Assembly (NCBI RefSeq): GCF_002218065.1
Contig: NZ_BDUB01000001.1
Span: 321,567-385,566 of the forward strand
Length of the DNA stretch: 64,000 bases
Reading direction: 5' to 3'
Origin: Nodularia sp. NIES-3585
GTDB lineage: Bacteria; Cyanobacteriota; Cyanobacteriia; Cyanobacteriales; Nostocaceae
Shown here: positions 24,124 to 32,750 of the stretch, one piece after another
Numbering within the stretch: the first letter of the stretch is position 1
Layout of the letters: each line of letters opens with the position of its first letter
Notes under the pieces: generated by a model
The model's input: only the letters and a program-made list of their open reading frames with translations
The model's database searches: none
What the model was told of the DNA's origin: nothing
Made by a program: the position numbers and the translations under genes

Positions 24124-24625
24124 ATACTATCTTTGCTGAAGCAGCAACCAAAGTTAAACAAGAAATTTACTTCATATATTTTAATGCTTTCTTAGCCAAG
24201 ACGCTGTTTTGGGAGAATTAATCAGTTTTTTTCTCTATAGAACCCCGGCTTTGCCTTGACTGCACCAATTTTATATTTGGGATTTGGAAAAATATATATA
24301 AAGTCTATTTTACATGATGGGATTGACCAACCAGGAGCGTACAATAAATATATAGTAAGTAAATAATGTAGACATCGTAGACTGTTACACTGGGTAATTG
24401 CCTATAACTACTGATTTACTCACACCAACTCTGGAGCTGTTGTCTAGCGAGTTTGATCACATTTACCATTTAATTCCAAATGCTGTTATTTTGGTTTGAT
24501 TTTGGGGAACTATCTAACTGTGTAAGAAATTTGCACTCTAACGGTAGTAAGTAAACTCATCGGAATGGTATATAATCAGCGCGCGACAAAGCTTTAGAAG
24601 CAACAATCTCTGAGTATAGAAATCT
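24124..24625. other. Intergenic region, promoter DNA only
   Basis: I see no gene. A -10-like TATAAT at 24571-24576 is placed to serve the RHH gene at 24626, though no good -35 stands before it. Confidence 0.4.
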
Positions 24626-24862
24626 ATGAATATGAAAGAGAAAGCTACCGGAACGGAGCCAAGACGAGCCGATAAGGTAGAAATCGCTGTCCGCCTGGAC
24701 TCGGAGTTACTAGAGCAAATTCAGCACTTAACCAACGACCCCAGTAAAGTGATTGAAGTGGCGATTCGTCAATGGTTGCGCGGTGAGGTTCACAGAGATG
24801 ATGAACTGACACGCACTCCTCGTCGCATACCTGTGCCGCCACGGGGTGAATGGAATGATTGA
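24626..24862 (+). CDS. Small ribbon-helix-helix DNA-binding protein
   Basis: The 78-residue protein has an RHH core at about residues 16-53: strand KVEIAVRLD, helix SELLEQIQHLT, then helix SKVIEVAIRQWLRG. The basic, Pro-rich tail (RTPRRIPVPPRGEW) is unusual for antitoxins. No toxin gene follows, so it is more likely a stand-alone regulator of the cyanobacterial type. ATG 24626 and in-frame ATG 24632 are both possible starts. Confidence 0.7.
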   Translation: MNMKEKATGTEPRRADKVEIAVRLDSELLEQIQHLTNDPSKVIEVAIRQWLRGEVHRDDELTRTPRRIPVPPRGEWND

Positions 24863-24889
24863 CATTCATAAACAAGCTGTAAATAGAAA

Positions 24890-24988
24890 ATGAAAAAATG
24901 TAAAGTTTGTCAATCTAGATTCAATAAGCGCCAAAATACTGAATGTAAGGATGCCAAAGCTGTAATAATTTACGCCCACTCTTTTTGA
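24890..24988 (+). CDS. Possible 32-aa CxxC mini-protein
   Basis: An ATG frame just after the RHH gene encodes a basic peptide beginning MKKCKVCQSRFNKRQNTEC, with a CxxC pair and a third Cys resembling half a zinc ribbon. There is no strong ribosome site. Listed as a low-confidence candidate only. Confidence 0.2.
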   Translation: MKKCKVCQSRFNKRQNTECKDAKAVIIYAHSF

Positions 24989-25040
24989 CCAGCTTTTGCG
25001 AAACTGTTTTGAGTTGCCATTTGTCTATCCAACTCGATTA

Positions 25041-26804
25041 ATGACTATTACTGCTAACTCCCAATTGCCAAACTTATTTCCCCAGAATCTGGACTACTCG
25101 ACGAATAAAAGCGATGGCTCCTTGCCAACTCTCGGTTCCGAGTTGGTGTACACGCAAGATGGGGCAGGACGCTACCTGACATTTTATTGGCAGCATAGCA
25201 ACCTGTTAAGGTTAGACCCCACAGAAATAGTTAATGAGTGCAATCAGGACGAAGGTTTTGTCCCTGTAGACAATGGTGCTTACTTGCAACGGTTGCACCG
25301 GATTTTAAATAGTTTGGTGCCGGAGAAGTTTCAATGCTGGTTTAGCTATCGCCAAGAATTGTTTGAGTTGGAGTTGGTGATTTCCCCGATGATGCCGCAG
25401 TTAGGAACCGCCGCCACTACAGTTTTAGTAATGGGACGGTTATTACAAGCTACACTCAACAAACAAGAAGTTCAGGCCACACCACAAGAACTTACACAGG
25501 TAGAATTGGCTTTAAGTTTACTGCGCGACGCTGGAAGAACGCAGCAATACCAGAAACTGGTAAATAAAATTACCAGAAATATTCGACGGACATTGGATTT
25601 AGATGTTATTTGGCAACAAACAGTTGACAGTTTGGGGAAAGCACTACGGCTAGAGCGCTGCATTATTTGTCCTTACCAGCCCTCTAGTTCTATCGTCAAG
25701 GTGATAGCAGAGTATCACCACCCAGAACGAGCTTCGGTGCTTGGCTTAGAAATGGATATAACTTCTGAGCCAGCCTTTGCTCAGGCGTTAGCAACCCTAG
25801 AACCCATCGTAATGGAGAAGTCGGAGTATAATCTGTGTCCGCAGCACAAAATTTTAGTGGTAGCTACAAGCCATCAAGACCAAGCCAACGGACTGATTGG
25901 CATCAGCCTCAGAGATGAATTTGATCCGTTGACAGATAAAGAAGTAGAACTAGCAAAAGAGTTTGCCAATCAGTTGGGTACAGCGATCGCTCATGCTACT
26001 TTGTACAAAGAACTAGAAGCAGCTCGTCAAAAAGCCGAAGAAGCCTCCCGCCTCAAAACTGAATTTCTGGCTAATGTATCCCACGAAATTCGTACTCCTC
26101 TCAACGGCATGATCGGATTTTTGAAGCTAATTTTGGAAGGTATGGCAGATGATCCTGAAGAACAAAATCAGTTTCTGTTAGAAGCCCATCATCTATCAAT
26201 ACATCTGCTGAATATCATTAACGATATCTTAGATATAGCCAAAATTGAAGCAGGCAAAATGGAGCTAGTTTGCTCTCCAGTCAAGCTAAATGAGCTATTT
26301 GAAGAGGTAGAAAATTTTCTGCGTCCCCAAGCAGAGTCAAGAGACCTGAGCTTTTGGATGGATACGCTTCCTACCTCTGATGAAATTATTGTCCAAGGTA
26401 ATTTCCAAAGGTTGCTACAAGTCATGCTCAACTTGGTGAATAATGCCATCAAATTTACCCAAGAAGGGGGCATCACAGTTAGCGCTGATTTAGTCTTGAA
26501 GAAGGTGAAATTTCAAGATCAGGAATTTCCAGGGATGGTGAGGGTAAGAGTAGCCGATACCGGTATTGGTGTTTCCCTGGACAAACAAGACAAACTATTT
26601 CAATTATTCTCTCAGGTGGATGGTTCTCGGACTCGCCAGTACGGGGGTACAGGTTTAGGACTGGTAATATCCCAGAAGCTCATAGAGGCTATGGGCGGTG
26701 AAGTACATTTTTACAGTCTCGGCGAAGGACTTGGTTCAACAGTCACATTCACCGTGCCGCTGTATCAGCAACCAGTCTTAGTTTCTTCTAATGATAACGA
26801 TTGA
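25041..26804 (+). CDS. GAF-domain sensor histidine kinase
   Basis: The frame extends upstream to a TTG at 24996, but ATG 25041 (MTITANSQLPN) is the likelier start (587 aa). The N-terminal about 150 residues are of unknown fold, then come a GAF domain (about 180-330), a short coil, HisKA with an intact H-box (LANVSHEIRTPLNGM) and HATPase_c with an N-box (NLVNNAIKFTQEGG), DTGIGV and GGTGLGLVIS. There is no membrane segment and no receiver domain. No response regulator is adjacent, so its partner is unknown. Unlike the kinase at 3099, it has every catalytic residue. Confidence 0.9.
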   Translation: MTITANSQLPNLFPQNLDYSTNKSDGSLPTLGSELVYTQDGAGRYLTFYWQHSNLLRLDPTEIVNECNQDEGFVPVDNGAYLQRLHRILNSLVPEKFQCWFSYRQELFELELVISPMMPQLGTAATTVLVMGRLLQATLNKQEVQATPQELTQVELALSLLRDAGRTQQYQKLVNKITRNIRRTLDLDVIWQQTVDSLGKALRLERCIICPYQPSSSIVKVIAEYHHPERASVLGLEMDITSEPAFAQALATLEPIVMEKSEYNLCPQHKILVVATSHQDQANGLIGISLRDEFDPLTDKEVELAKEFANQLGTAIAHATLYKELEAARQKAEEASRLKTEFLANVSHEIRTPLNGMIGFLKLILEGMADDPEEQNQFLLEAHHLSIHLLNIINDILDIAKIEAGKMELVCSPVKLNELFEEVENFLRPQAESRDLSFWMDTLPTSDEIIVQGNFQRLLQVMLNLVNNAIKFTQEGGITVSADLVLKKVKFQDQEFPGMVRVRVADTGIGVSLDKQDKLFQLFSQVDGSRTRQYGGTGLGLVISQKLIEAMGGEVHFYSLGEGLGSTVTFTVPLYQQPVLVSSNDND

Positions 26805-26870
26805 GATTATTTATTTGTCAAGTTTAGTCTGGTACTATACCAACAGAGTTATGAGCCGTGATGCGTAAAA

Positions 26871-26890
26871 CCCCCGAATTCCATTGGGGG
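26871..26890. repeat. Left-end hairpin of the TnpB element
   Basis: CCCCC and GGGGG pair around GAATTCCATT. Its CCCCGAATT is identical to the first arm of the right-end hairpin. Confidence 0.6.
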
Positions 26891-26971
26891 GATATAAGCG
26901 AATGCGCTAAATTTATTTAGCTGCCTTATGTTAATTGTGGTAACATAAATTTGTGGTCAACGGGTCGAGCC

Positions 26972-28195
26972 ATGATTGTTTACGAGTTCAAGGTCAAAGG
27001 TAAAGATCAGCAGTATCGCGCTATTGATGAGGCGATTCGTACGAACCAGTTCATCCAAAATAAGTGTTTGCGCTACTGGATGGATCACAAAAACATTGGT
27101 AGGTATGACCTCAATAAATATTGTGCGGTACTCGCCGCTGAGTTTTCCTTTGCTGATGAACTGAACTCAATGGCTAGACAGTCTGCTGCGGAACGTTCCT
27201 GGAGTGCAATAGCTCGGTTTTACGATCACTGCAAGAAAAAGGTTTTGGGTAAAAAGGGTTTCCCGAAGTTTAAGAAAAATTGTCGTTCAGTTGAATATAA
27301 ATCAACTGGATGGAAGCTTTCTGATACTCGCAAAGTCATAACCTTCTCTGACAAAAAAGGTATTGGAACCCTAAAATTAAAGGGAACCTATGACCTTAAT
27401 TACTACAATATCAAGCAAATTAAGCGTGTCCGTTTGGTAAGCCGTGCTGATGGATACTATGCTCAATTTGCGGTTGATGTTGATGTGAGAGTGGAGAAAC
27501 AACCCACAAACCAAGTAGTTGGCATTGATTTGGGATTGAAATACTTCATTGCTGATAATAAAGGCAGTGTAGAACCTTCACCCCAGTTCTACCGCCAGTC
27601 AGAAAAACAGTTAAACCGTGCTAACCGCAAGAAATCTCAGAAGTTTAGTGCAGCTAAGAAAAAAGCCAAGCAACGGCAATCAAACAATTACCACAAAGCT
27701 AGAAATAGATATGCTCGCAAGCATTTAAGGGTAAGTAGGCAACGAAAAGAGTATTGCAAGAGATTAGCGTACTCCGTCATCCAATCTAACGATCTGGTAG
27801 CCTATGAAGATTTAAATGTGAAAGGGTTAGTCAGAAATCGACATCTAGCTAAATCAATTAGTGATGCTGGTTGGTATACTTTCCGCCAGTGGTTAGAATA
27901 TTTTGGTCATAAGTATGGGAAAGTGACGGTTGCTGTGCCTCCCCACAATACAAGCCAAAATTGTTCTCACTGTGGTCAGAAAGTGAAAAAATCCTTGTCT
28001 ACAAGAACTCATGTTTGCCCACATTGCGGATATGTAGAAGACAGAGATACCAATGCTGCAATCAATATTTTGAGACTAGGACTCAGTACGGTAGGGCATA
28101 CCGGAACTTACGCTACAGGAGATTTGCCCTCTTGGGCGGTTGGCGCCAGCCTGTCGTCTAATGGCGAGTCGGTGAATGTAGAATCCCCGAATTAG
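26972..28195 (+). CDS. tnpB: RNA-guided nuclease TnpB of an IS200/IS605-type element
   Basis: An in-frame TTG exists at 26951, but ATG 26972 (MIVYEFKVKGKDQQYRA) fits the family start (407 aa). The split RuvC site is complete: Asp186 in VVGIDLGLKYF, Glu279 in VAYEDLNVKGL and Asp359 in DRDTNAAINI. The zinc finger has two CxxC pairs (NCSHCGQ and VCPHCGY). All are intact, so the protein is probably active. Its stop codon lies inside the right-end hairpin, consistent with the guide RNA being made from the 3' end of the gene and the element's right end. Confidence 0.92.
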   Translation: MIVYEFKVKGKDQQYRAIDEAIRTNQFIQNKCLRYWMDHKNIGRYDLNKYCAVLAAEFSFADELNSMARQSAAERSWSAIARFYDHCKKKVLGKKGFPKFKKNCRSVEYKSTGWKLSDTRKVITFSDKKGIGTLKLKGTYDLNYYNIKQIKRVRLVSRADGYYAQFAVDVDVRVEKQPTNQVVGIDLGLKYFIADNKGSVEPSPQFYRQSEKQLNRANRKKSQKFSAAKKKAKQRQSNNYHKARNRYARKHLRVSRQRKEYCKRLAYSVIQSNDLVAYEDLNVKGLVRNRHLAKSISDAGWYTFRQWLEYFGHKYGKVTVAVPPHNTSQNCSHCGQKVKKSLSTRTHVCPHCGYVEDRDTNAAINILRLGLSTVGHTGTYATGDLPSWAVGASLSSNGESVNVESPN

Positions 28196-28205
28196 AAATT
28201 CGGGG
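28185..28205. repeat. Right-end hairpin of the TnpB element (guide RNA scaffold end)
   Basis: CCCCGAATT-AGA-AATTCGGGG is a perfect 9-bp stem. It overlaps the tnpB stop codon and would form the 3' scaffold of the guide RNA, with host sequence after about 28213 acting as guide. Confidence 0.7.
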
Positions 28206-28319
28206 AGTGTCAATAGCTTTTCAAGTCTGGTGAATACACAATATGGTGGGAATTATATCTAAAATTAAGTTAACAAATTTTGAATATCAAAATTTTCCTA
28301 CCCAAAGAGGTCTCACACA

Positions 28320-28550
28320 ATGGAACTGACAATAGAAAACGTCGAAACAGTCTTAGATGAAATGCGCCCTTACTTAATGTCTGATGGCGGTAACGTCGAA
28401 CTTGTAGAACTTGATGGACCAATTGTGAAACTGCGGTTACAAGGCGCTTGTGGTTCTTGCCCTAGTTCCGCAATGACCTTGAGAATGGGCATTGAACGTC
28501 GCCTCAAGGAAATTATTCCCGAAATCGCAGAAATTGAGCAAGTAATCTAG
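28320..28550 (+). CDS. nfu: NifU C-terminal-domain Fe-S scaffold (Nfu/CnfU type)
   Basis: This 76-residue single-domain Nfu protein has the cluster-binding CxxC in [15 protein letters not shown] and the preceding [12 protein letters not shown] block. Proteins of this type carry [4Fe-4S] or [2Fe-2S] clusters to apoproteins, and in cyanobacteria and plastids to photosystem I and ferredoxin. The length matches cyanobacterial NifU-like proteins exactly. The gene stands alone, downstream of the TnpB element. Confidence 0.93.
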   Translation: MELTIENVETVLDEMRPYLMSDGGNVELVELDGPIVKLRLQGACGSCPSSAMTLRMGIERRLKEIIPEIAEIEQVI

Positions 28551-28635
28551 CGGCTGGGGTGATGGGGAAAACGGGAATAACCAATGCCCCATCCCCTATA
28601 CCCCATTCCTGATTTTCCATTCGCCAACATTAACC

Positions 28636-30870
28636 ATGTCTCATCCATTACACATCGCCTTTATCTGGCATCAACACCAGCCGCTGTACAAATCTCCTAA
28701 CAGCGGCGTTTCGCTTTCTACCAGTCAGCATTACCGCTTACCTTGGGTACGATTGCATGGAACCAAAGATTATTTAGATTTAATATTAATTCTGGAAAAG
28801 TATCCGAAGTTACACCAGACAGTAAATTTAGTACCATCCCTAATATTACAACTAGAAGATTATATTGCAGGCACTGCGTTTGACCCGTATCTCACGGCTA
28901 GTTTGACACCAGATGCACAAATAACTCAGCCACAACGAGAATTTATCATCCAACACTTTTTTGATGGCAATCACCATACTCTGATTGACCCCCATCCCCG
29001 CTATGCCCAGTTGTATAACCAAAGACAGGAAAAAGGGCAAGCTTGGTGTTTGGCTAATTGGCAATTGCCAGATTACAGCGATTTGTTAGCTTGGCACAAT
29101 CTGGCATGGATTGATCCTCTGTTTTGGGATGACCCAGAAATTGCCGCTTGGTTAAAACAGGGTCGAAATTTTACTTTAAGCGATCGCCAGCGCATATACT
29201 CCAAACAGCGCGAAATTCTGGGTCGCATTATCCCCCAACACCGGAAAATGCAAGCAGCAGGGCAGCTAGAGGTCACCACCACACCCTACACTCACCCGAT
29301 TTTGCCCTTACTAGCTGATACTAACTCTGGGCAAGTAGCAGTGCCTTCAATGACACTACCTCATCAGCGGTTTCAGTGGGCAGAAGACATTCCCCGCCAC
29401 TTGCGTAAAGCTTGGGAATTATATACGGATCGTTTTGGTCAAGAACCACGGGGTTTATGGCCTTCAGAACAATCAGTCAGCCCAGAAATTCTGCCCTATA
29501 TCATTAAACAAGGCTTTAAGTGGATTTGCTCAGATGAAGCGGTTTTGGGGTGGTCTTTGAAACACTTCTTTCACAGAGATGGGGCAGGGAATGTCGAGTC
29601 ACCAGAATTATTATACAAACCCTATCGTTTACAAACTCCAGCCGGTGATTTAGCAATTGTCTTTCGTGACCATAGATTATCAGATTTGATTGGCTTTACC
29701 TACAGTTCAATGCCCGCCAAAGAAGCAGCAGCTGACCTAGTGGGACACCTGCAAGCGATCGCGAAAATGCAAAGAGAAAGCGACAGCGAACAACCTTGGC
29801 TAGTCACCATTGCATTAGATGGGGAAAATTGTTGGGAGTATTATCCCCAAGACGGCAAACCCTTCTTAGAAGCGTTGTATCAAAGCTTAAGTAACGAACC
29901 CCATCTCAAACTCGTCACTGTCTCCGAATTTATCGCAGAATTTCCCCCCACTGCAACTATTCCTGCACAACAGCTACATAGTGGTTCTTGGGTAGATGGT
30001 AGCTTTACCACTTGGATAGGTGACCCCGCCAAAAATCGCGCCTGGGACTACCTAACCCACGCAAGAGAAACACTGGCAAAACATCCCGAAGCCACCGAAG
30101 AAAGTAACCCAGCCGCATGGGAAGCTTTATATGCCGCCGAGGGTTCCGATTGGTTCTGGTGGTTTGGTGAAGGGCATTCTTCAAATCAAGATGCCATCTT
30201 CGACCAATTATTTCGGGAACACCTATTAGGAATTTACAAAGCATTAAATGAACCAGCACCATCCTATCTCAGACAACCATTAGAAATTCATGAATCACGG
30301 TCAGACCATAGGCCATTCGGGTTTATTCATCCCGCCATTGATGGTAAAGGTGATGAACAGGATTGGGACAAAGCCGGACGCATAGAAATCGGTGGGGCGA
30401 GGGGAACCATGCACAATAGCAGCCTCATTCAGCGACTGTGGTATGGAGTAGATCACCTAAATTTCTATATCCGGTTAGACTTTAAAACTGGTGTTGTCCC
30501 AGGAAAAGATTTACCTGAAGAATTGAATTTATTGTGGTTCTATCCCGATAGAACAATGCACAATAGCCCCATCCCCATCGCAGATGTGCCAGATATCGCG
30601 CCACTAAATTACCACTACCACCACCATCTAGAAATTAACTTACTCACCCAATCGATCCAGTTTCAGGAAGCTGGAGAACATTATCAATGGCATCCTCGTT
30701 TTACCCGCGCCCAAGTCGCTTTCAATAATTGTTTAGAAATTGCCATCCCGTGGGCTGATTTGCAAATTCCGCCAGATTATCCCCTGCGCCTAGTTTTAGT
30801 CCTAGCGGATGAAGAACGTTACCGCGATTATTTGCCAGAAAACGGTTTAATTCCCATTGAAGTACCTTAA
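28636..30870 (+). CDS. Glycoside hydrolase family 57 (amylopullulanase/alpha-glucanotransferase-like)
   Basis: The 744-residue protein starts with the GH57 motif HIAFIWHQHQPLYK and contains further family blocks: a Glu nucleophile candidate in GLWPSEQSVSPE, WICSDEAVLGW, and an acid region ALDGENCWEYYPQDG. The C-terminal part (about residues 560-740) is a beta-rich domain of the type found after GH57 catalytic domains. It has no signal peptide, so it probably acts on cytoplasmic alpha-glucan (glycogen). Whether it hydrolyses or transfers glucan cannot be read. Confidence 0.88.
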   Translation: MSHPLHIAFIWHQHQPLYKSPNSGVSLSTSQHYRLPWVRLHGTKDYLDLILILEKYPKLHQTVNLVPSLILQLEDYIAGTAFDPYLTASLTPDAQITQPQREFIIQHFFDGNHHTLIDPHPRYAQLYNQRQEKGQAWCLANWQLPDYSDLLAWHNLAWIDPLFWDDPEIAAWLKQGRNFTLSDRQRIYSKQREILGRIIPQHRKMQAAGQLEVTTTPYTHPILPLLADTNSGQVAVPSMTLPHQRFQWAEDIPRHLRKAWELYTDRFGQEPRGLWPSEQSVSPEILPYIIKQGFKWICSDEAVLGWSLKHFFHRDGAGNVESPELLYKPYRLQTPAGDLAIVFRDHRLSDLIGFTYSSMPAKEAAADLVGHLQAIAKMQRESDSEQPWLVTIALDGENCWEYYPQDGKPFLEALYQSLSNEPHLKLVTVSEFIAEFPPTATIPAQQLHSGSWVDGSFTTWIGDPAKNRAWDYLTHARETLAKHPEATEESNPAAWEALYAAEGSDWFWWFGEGHSSNQDAIFDQLFREHLLGIYKALNEPAPSYLRQPLEIHESRSDHRPFGFIHPAIDGKGDEQDWDKAGRIEIGGARGTMHNSSLIQRLWYGVDHLNFYIRLDFKTGVVPGKDLPEELNLLWFYPDRTMHNSPIPIADVPDIAPLNYHYHHHLEINLLTQSIQFQEAGEHYQWHPRFTRAQVAFNNCLEIAIPWADLQIPPDYPLRLVLVLADEERYRDYLPENGLIPIEVP

Positions 30871-30954
30871 ATACCAGATATTCTACTTCAAAAAAGTGTT
30901 TTTTGCTTCTTCCTTCTTCTTTCTTTTCTTTGTGTCCTTTGTGTCCTAAAGCCC

Positions 30955-31062
30955 TGGGGGCATACGCTGCGCGGTAAGCGTTCGCGGTAGCGTGCCGGAG
31001 GCTCTAGCTATGCCGAAGGCTTTATGCGGTATGCGCTGCGCGCACGCTACGCGAACGTTCCT
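30955..31062. repeat. Cluster of GC-rich palindromic dispersed repeats
   Basis: Dense, mutually complementary units (ATACGCTGCGCGGTAAGCG, GTAGCGTGCCGGAGGC, TATGCGCTGCGCGCACGCTA) follow the GH57 gene. Similar motifs appear at 460-480 and 51916-51940. They have no coding potential. Confidence 0.65.
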
Positions 31063-31116
31063 CTTGATCCAACTTCTTCAATAAAAACCGAGCAAAACCC
31101 TTATATATATGCTATC

Positions 31117-31138
31117 AGTGAGGGCTGAAGCCCTCACT
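31117..31138 (-). terminator. Terminator hairpin of the export operon
   Basis: AGTGAGGGCT-GA-AGCCCTCACT is a perfect 10-bp stem, 9 bp beyond the HlyD stop. It may also be a dispersed repeat used as terminator, since no long T-run follows. Confidence 0.5.
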
Positions 31139-31146
31139 ACAAACTT

Positions 31147-32712
31147 TTATCGTACCTCCTTCAAACTATCAACTTGTTTAGTAAACATTTCAGTAAATAG
31201 ACTCATCACCGTCCGTTCTTCACGTACCTTAATATTAGCGACAATTGACATTCCTGACTGTAAGGGAATATTTCTACCTTGAGCATCTAAATATTGTTTA
31301 TCCAAACTAATTGTTGCGGGAAATCTATAAAATTGATATGTTTCATCTGGTGGTAACGCATCTGAGCCTATACTAATTACTTGTCCTTTAATATCACCAA
31401 ATTGGCTAAAAGGAAAAGAATCAATTCTGACATCAGTTTGCATTCCTTCCCGCACAAAACCAATATCTTTATTGGTAATAAAAACCTCAGCAATATATTT
31501 TTCATCAGGGACAATTTGTAAAACTTGTTGACTACTATTAGCAACAAAACCAGGGTTTTTTGCTTGTAAGTCAAAAATTGTTCCGGCTACAGGAGCGCGA
31601 AGTTCTTGATATTCAAAATTTAACTGAGCTTGAGAAATTTTACTATTTAAATCTGCCAATGTTTGTTCATTACTGAGGACAATTCTCATAAATTGACTAT
31701 CAATTTCGGCAATACGTTTTTTGTTATCAGCTATTTTCTCTAAGACATTTTTGCCAGAAGCAGCCACAGTATTTTTGAGTTCCTGCTGTCCTTGCTCAAT
31801 TGTAAACTGTAGACGTTGCTGTTCTTCATCTAATTGAGCTATTTCGGATGTGAGTGTTTGTACCTGTTGTTGTTGATTGAGATACTGAAGCTGAGAAATA
31901 CCACCTTCTTCTGCTAATATTTGAATTTTATCTAATATATTCTGCTGAATCAATAAACTAGATTGAGTATTATTCTTTCTTACTTGTATTTGAGCCAGTT
32001 GTTTCTTCGTTTTCTCCACTTCTAGCTCTCCAGCGGCAGACCGAGAATCTAATTCTCTCTGAGCAAATTGTAGACGTTGTTGTTCATCAACTCCTAAACC
32101 TGCAACTGTATTCAAATTGCTCAATTCAGCACGTAACAATTCATTTTCTTTAACTAACGCTGTCCTACTTTTCAAAAGAAACTCGGCATTTACTGGTAAT
32201 TTAGCACTGGAGAACTCCACCTCAGCGGCTGTTGTATAACTAGTTGCCATTAACCGACGATAAATTTGGTTTTCTGACATTAACGCCGTGCGAATTTCTT
32301 TTAAAGAATCTAGTTCAGCAACTGTAGCAACAGTTTCAAAGGTCAGCAGCAAATCTCCTGGCTTAACTTGTTCTCCATCTTTAACGTGAACCGATTTTAC
32401 TACTCCACTAACAGGAGCTTGAACTTCTTTGACTGTCCCTTCAGGCTTGAGTTGACCTGTAGCAGGTACTACTTGCTCGATTTTGGCAAAATAAGCCCAA
32501 GTAATGCCAAAACAAGCTAGCCCTATTAAGGTCATCATAATTGTGCGTGACCAAATAGGCGATTGGCGTAAAACAACTGATTGGTCAAAATTAGTATAAT
32601 TGGCATTTCCTAAAGGCTGATTAGAAGCCTTCTCTGGAGATGTTAGGAGCGGCGAATTTGCCTTGACACCGTTTTTTGACTTACCGTTGCCATTTCCATT
32701 AAGTTGAATCAT
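31147..32712 (-). CDS. HlyD-family membrane fusion protein of a type I-like exporter
   Basis: The 521-residue protein has a short N-terminal cytoplasmic part, one membrane anchor (about residues 57-75), a lipoyl-like half motif (VVKSVHVKDGEQVKPGDLLL), a long periplasmic coiled coil (about 130-370), the second lipoyl half (ELRAPVAGTIFDLQAKNPG) and a beta-barrel region. It links an inner-membrane ABC exporter to an outer-membrane channel. It lies 38 bp after the ABC gene in the same operon and is probably co-translated with it. No TolC-type gene is in the window. Confidence 0.92.
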   Translation of the reverse strand: MIQLNGNGNGKSKNGVKANSPLLTSPEKASNQPLGNANYTNFDQSVVLRQSPIWSRTIMMTLIGLACFGITWAYFAKIEQVVPATGQLKPEGTVKEVQAPVSGVVKSVHVKDGEQVKPGDLLLTFETVATVAELDSLKEIRTALMSENQIYRRLMATSYTTAAEVEFSSAKLPVNAEFLLKSRTALVKENELLRAELSNLNTVAGLGVDEQQRLQFAQRELDSRSAAGELEVEKTKKQLAQIQVRKNNTQSSLLIQQNILDKIQILAEEGGISQLQYLNQQQQVQTLTSEIAQLDEEQQRLQFTIEQGQQELKNTVAASGKNVLEKIADNKKRIAEIDSQFMRIVLSNEQTLADLNSKISQAQLNFEYQELRAPVAGTIFDLQAKNPGFVANSSQQVLQIVPDEKYIAEVFITNKDIGFVREGMQTDVRIDSFPFSQFGDIKGQVISIGSDALPPDETYQFYRFPATISLDKQYLDAQGRNIPLQSGMSIVANIKVREERTVMSLFTEMFTKQVDSLKEVR

Positions 32713-32750
32713 GATGATTTGATTTTTTGGTGAAAAAATTATTAATAGAG

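Larger units (their letters stand above)
26853..28213 (+). mobile_element. TnpB-only IS200/IS605-type element (ends inferred)
   Basis: The element is bounded by end hairpins sharing CCCCGAATT: the left at 26871-26890 (CCCCC...GGGGG) and the right at 28185-28205, with a perfect 9-bp stem and 3-nt loop. The outer limits are inferred from TTAT at 26849-26852 on the left and TCAA at 28210-28213 on the right, which resemble the cleavage-site tetranucleotides of the IS608 group. There are no inverted terminal repeats or target duplication, as expected for this class. No tnpA is present, so it cannot move without help. Confidence 0.75.
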
